Part shown: positions 12,908-14,471 of the stretch, in pieces
Layout: each line of letters opens with the position of its first letter
How positions within the stretch are numbered: position 1 is the first letter of the stretch
DNA from: Pseudaeromonas sp041911695
Lineage (GTDB): Bacteria > Pseudomonadota > Gammaproteobacteria > Enterobacterales > Aeromonadaceae
NCBI GenBank assembly: GCA_041911695.1
Contig: JAYROM010000088.1
Coordinates: 1 to 14,471, forward strand
Length of the DNA stretch: 14,471 bases
Direction: 5' to 3'
Notes under the pieces: model-generated
Seen by the model: only the letters and a program-made list of their open reading frames with translations
The model's database searches: none
Told to the model about the DNA's origin: nothing
Made by a program: the position numbers and the translations under genes

Positions 12908-14278
12908 ATGGACTTGTCAGCACTGACCGCGGTTTCCCCCCTCGACGGCCGTTACGGTGACAAATGTACGGCGCTGCGGCCGATCTTCTCTGAGTACGGC
13001 CTGCTGCGCTTCCGTGTCGAAGTCGAAGTGCGCTGGCTGCAACAGCTGGCCAGCCATCCGGGTATCCCGGAAGTGCCGGCCTTCTCCGCCGACGCCAATG
13101 CCGTGCTGGATCGTATCGTCAGTGAGTTCTCTGAAGCGGATGCCGGTCGCATCAAGGCGATTGAGCGCACCACCAACCATGACGTCAAGGCAGTTGAATA
13201 TTTTCTGAAGGAAAAGGTCGCCGACCATGCCGAACTGAATGCCGTGACCGAGTTCATTCACTTCGCCTGCACCTCAGAAGACATCAACAATAACTCCCAC
13301 GGCCTGATGTTGAAGACGGCACGTGAAACGGTGATCCTGCCGTACTGCCAAAAATTGGTCGACGAAGTAAAACGTTTGGCTCACGACTATCGTGACATGC
13401 CGATGCTGTCGCGCACCCACGGCCAGCCGGCCTCGCCGACCACGCTGGGCAAAGAGATGGCCAACGTGGCCTACCGTCTGGAGCGCCAGGTTCGCCAGAT
13501 CGCCGCAGTCGAGATCCTCGGCAAGATCAACGGCGCGGTAGGTAACTACAACGCCCACCTCTCTGCCTACCCGGAAGTGGACTGGCACGCCTTCTCCGAA
13601 CAGTTCGTCACCGGCCTCGGTCTGACCTGGAACCCCTACACCACCCAGATCGAGCCGCATGACTACATTGCCGAGCTGTTCGATGCCATCGCGCGTTTCA
13701 ACACCATCCTGATCGACTTTGATCGTGATGTGTGGGGCTACATCTGCCTGGGTCACTTCAAGCAGCGTACCGTGGCCGGTGAAATCGGCTCGTCGACCAT
13801 GCCGCACAAGGTTAACCCCATTGACTTCGAAAACTCCGAAGGCAACCTGGGTCTGGCCAATGCGCTGTTTGATCACCTGGCCGCCAAGCTGCCGATCAGC
13901 CGCTGGCAGCGCGACCTGACCGACTCGACTGTCCTGCGTAACCTGGGCGTCGCCATCGGCTACTCGCTGATCGCCTACCAGGCAACCCTGAAGGGGATCT
14001 CCAAGCTGGAAGCCAACGCCGGCAATATGGCCGCCGATCTGGACAGCAACTGGGAAGTGCTGGCCGAGCCGATCCAGACCGTGATGCGCCGTTACGGTAT
14101 CGAGAAGCCGTATGAGAAGCTCAAGGAGCTGACCCGCGGTCGCCGCGTCGATGCCGACGGCATGCGCCAGTTCATCGACACCCTGGCCCTGCCGGACGAG
14201 GTCAAGGCTGAACTGCACAAGCTGACCCCGGCCAACTACATCGGTCGCGCCATCATGCTGGTGGACGAGCTGAAGTAA
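12908..14278 (+). CDS. purB: Adenylosuccinate lyase PurB
   Basis: PurB is a cytosolic homotetramer catalysing two fumarate-releasing steps of purine synthesis: SAICAR to AICAR and adenylosuccinate to AMP. The protein has 456 residues, the same as E. coli, and aligns without gaps. Catalytic His171 lies in MLSRTHGQPAS. The flexible signature loop GEIGSSTMPHKVNPIDFEN carries the catalytic Ser295. Other motifs: TAVSPLDGRYGDKC, ERTTNHDVKAVEYFLKEK, HFACTSEDINNNSHGLML, YTTQIEPHDYIAELFD and RRYGIEKPYEKLKELTRG. AGGAG (12894-12898) sits nine bases before the ATG. It is the last gene of mnmA-hflD-purB and ends at a hairpin terminator. A PurR-like sequence lies inside the gene at 13366-13381. Confidence 0.99.
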   Translation: MDLSALTAVSPLDGRYGDKCTALRPIFSEYGLLRFRVEVEVRWLQQLASHPGIPEVPAFSADANAVLDRIVSEFSEADAGRIKAIERTTNHDVKAVEYFLKEKVADHAELNAVTEFIHFACTSEDINNNSHGLMLKTARETVILPYCQKLVDEVKRLAHDYRDMPMLSRTHGQPASPTTLGKEMANVAYRLERQVRQIAAVEILGKINGAVGNYNAHLSAYPEVDWHAFSEQFVTGLGLTWNPYTTQIEPHDYIAELFDAIARFNTILIDFDRDVWGYICLGHFKQRTVAGEIGSSTMPHKVNPIDFENSEGNLGLANALFDHLAAKLPISRWQRDLTDSTVLRNLGVAIGYSLIAYQATLKGISKLEANAGNMAADLDSNWEVLAEPIQTVMRRYGIEKPYEKLKELTRGRRVDADGMRQFIDTLALPDEVKAELHKLTPANYIGRAIMLVDELK

Positions 14279-14301
14279 GCGATTGGCACTGTTTATTGAC
14301 G

Positions 14302-14332
14302 AAAAAGGCGACCAAGTGGTCGCCTTTGTTTT
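14302..14332. terminator. Bidirectional terminator between purB and a GNAT gene
   Basis: An A run, the stem AAAGGCGACCA / TGGTCGCCTTT (14304-14314 with 14317-14327, the inner pairs probably open to form the loop) and a TTTGTTTT tail form an intrinsic terminator about 25 bases after purB. On the minus strand it ends in CCTTTTTCG and can also stop the converging gene. Confidence 0.9.
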
Positions 14333-14347
14333 GAAAGCAAACAGGTA

Positions 14348-14471
14348 TTAACCCAGACGATTCTCACTATCGCGATAGACCTCTTCGTTGAAGATTTCCA
14401 TCATCCGCTCTGGGTAACGCAACTCACTGAAGCCTTGCTTGCGATAGAGGGTATGTGCATCGAGGGTGGAC
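14348..14471 (-). CDS. GNAT-family acetyltransferase, C-terminal fragment (start beyond window)
   Basis: Forty-one codons end in TAA (plus-strand 14348-14350). The visible protein, STLDAHTLYRKQGF followed by SELRYPERMMEIFNEEVYRDSENRLG, carries the motif hALYrKhGF followed by Pro-Glu-Arg-Met that is typical of motif B in small GNAT N-acetyltransferases: the alpha4 helix contacting CoA, then a beta strand. The substrate cannot be judged from this fragment. The gene is convergent with purB and shares its terminator. The start and most of the domain lie past the right edge. Confidence 0.75.
   Translation of the reverse strand, partial: STLDAHTLYRKQGFSELRYPERMMEIFNEEVYRDSENRLG

Overview
The window reads as ordinary chromosomal sequence from a gammaproteobacterium. 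Gene content, local order (clpA-clpS | cspD | icd | rluE-nudJ-mnmA-hflD-purB) and near-collinear proteins match enteric, Aeromonas and Vibrio relatives. The DUF3157-type gene and moderate-to-high GC make an Aeromonadales-like host my best guess, but I cannot fix genus or species by eye. I see no tRNA or rRNA genes, CRISPR array, insertion sequence, integrase, phage or defence genes.

Layout. Bases 1-1771 (minus) hold most of thiC, cut by the left edge and preceded by a TPP riboswitch (about 1922-2002) and a sigma70-like promoter. A secreted DUF3157-like protein (2117-2782, plus) faces an NTF2/SnoaL-like protein (2880-3335, minus) across a hairpin terminator. fadR (3568-4281, minus) and dsbB (4621-5142, plus) are divergent. 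Their 339-base gap carries a near-consensus FadR operator just upstream of the fadR promoter, and it lacks the nhaB gene found between them in E. coli. clpA and clpS (minus) follow, then divergent cspD (plus), with a perfect 8-bp inverted repeat abutting the cspD -35 box. icd (8456-9709, minus) converges on cspD. rluE-nudJ (overlapping by 4 bases) and mnmA-hflD-purB (2- and 24-base gaps) occupy the plus strand up to 14278. The last 124 bases hold the C-terminus of a GNAT-like acetyltransferase on the minus strand.

How the genes work together. ClpA with ClpS forms the N-end-rule unfoldase/adaptor pair for ClpP, beside the stationary-phase cold-shock-family gene cspD. NADP-isocitrate dehydrogenase (TCA cycle), rRNA and tRNA modification (RluE, MnmA), thiamin-related Nudix NudJ and purine synthesis (PurB) make up the housekeeping block. 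ThiC also draws on the purine pathway, because its substrate is AIR. FadR controls fatty-acid metabolism and DsbB reoxidises DsbA.

The most interesting signals are regulatory rather than a new system: the fadR operator, the inverted repeat at cspD, nested inverted repeats upstream of the NTF2-like gene, a PurR-like site inside purB, and an arginine-rich tail on NudJ.
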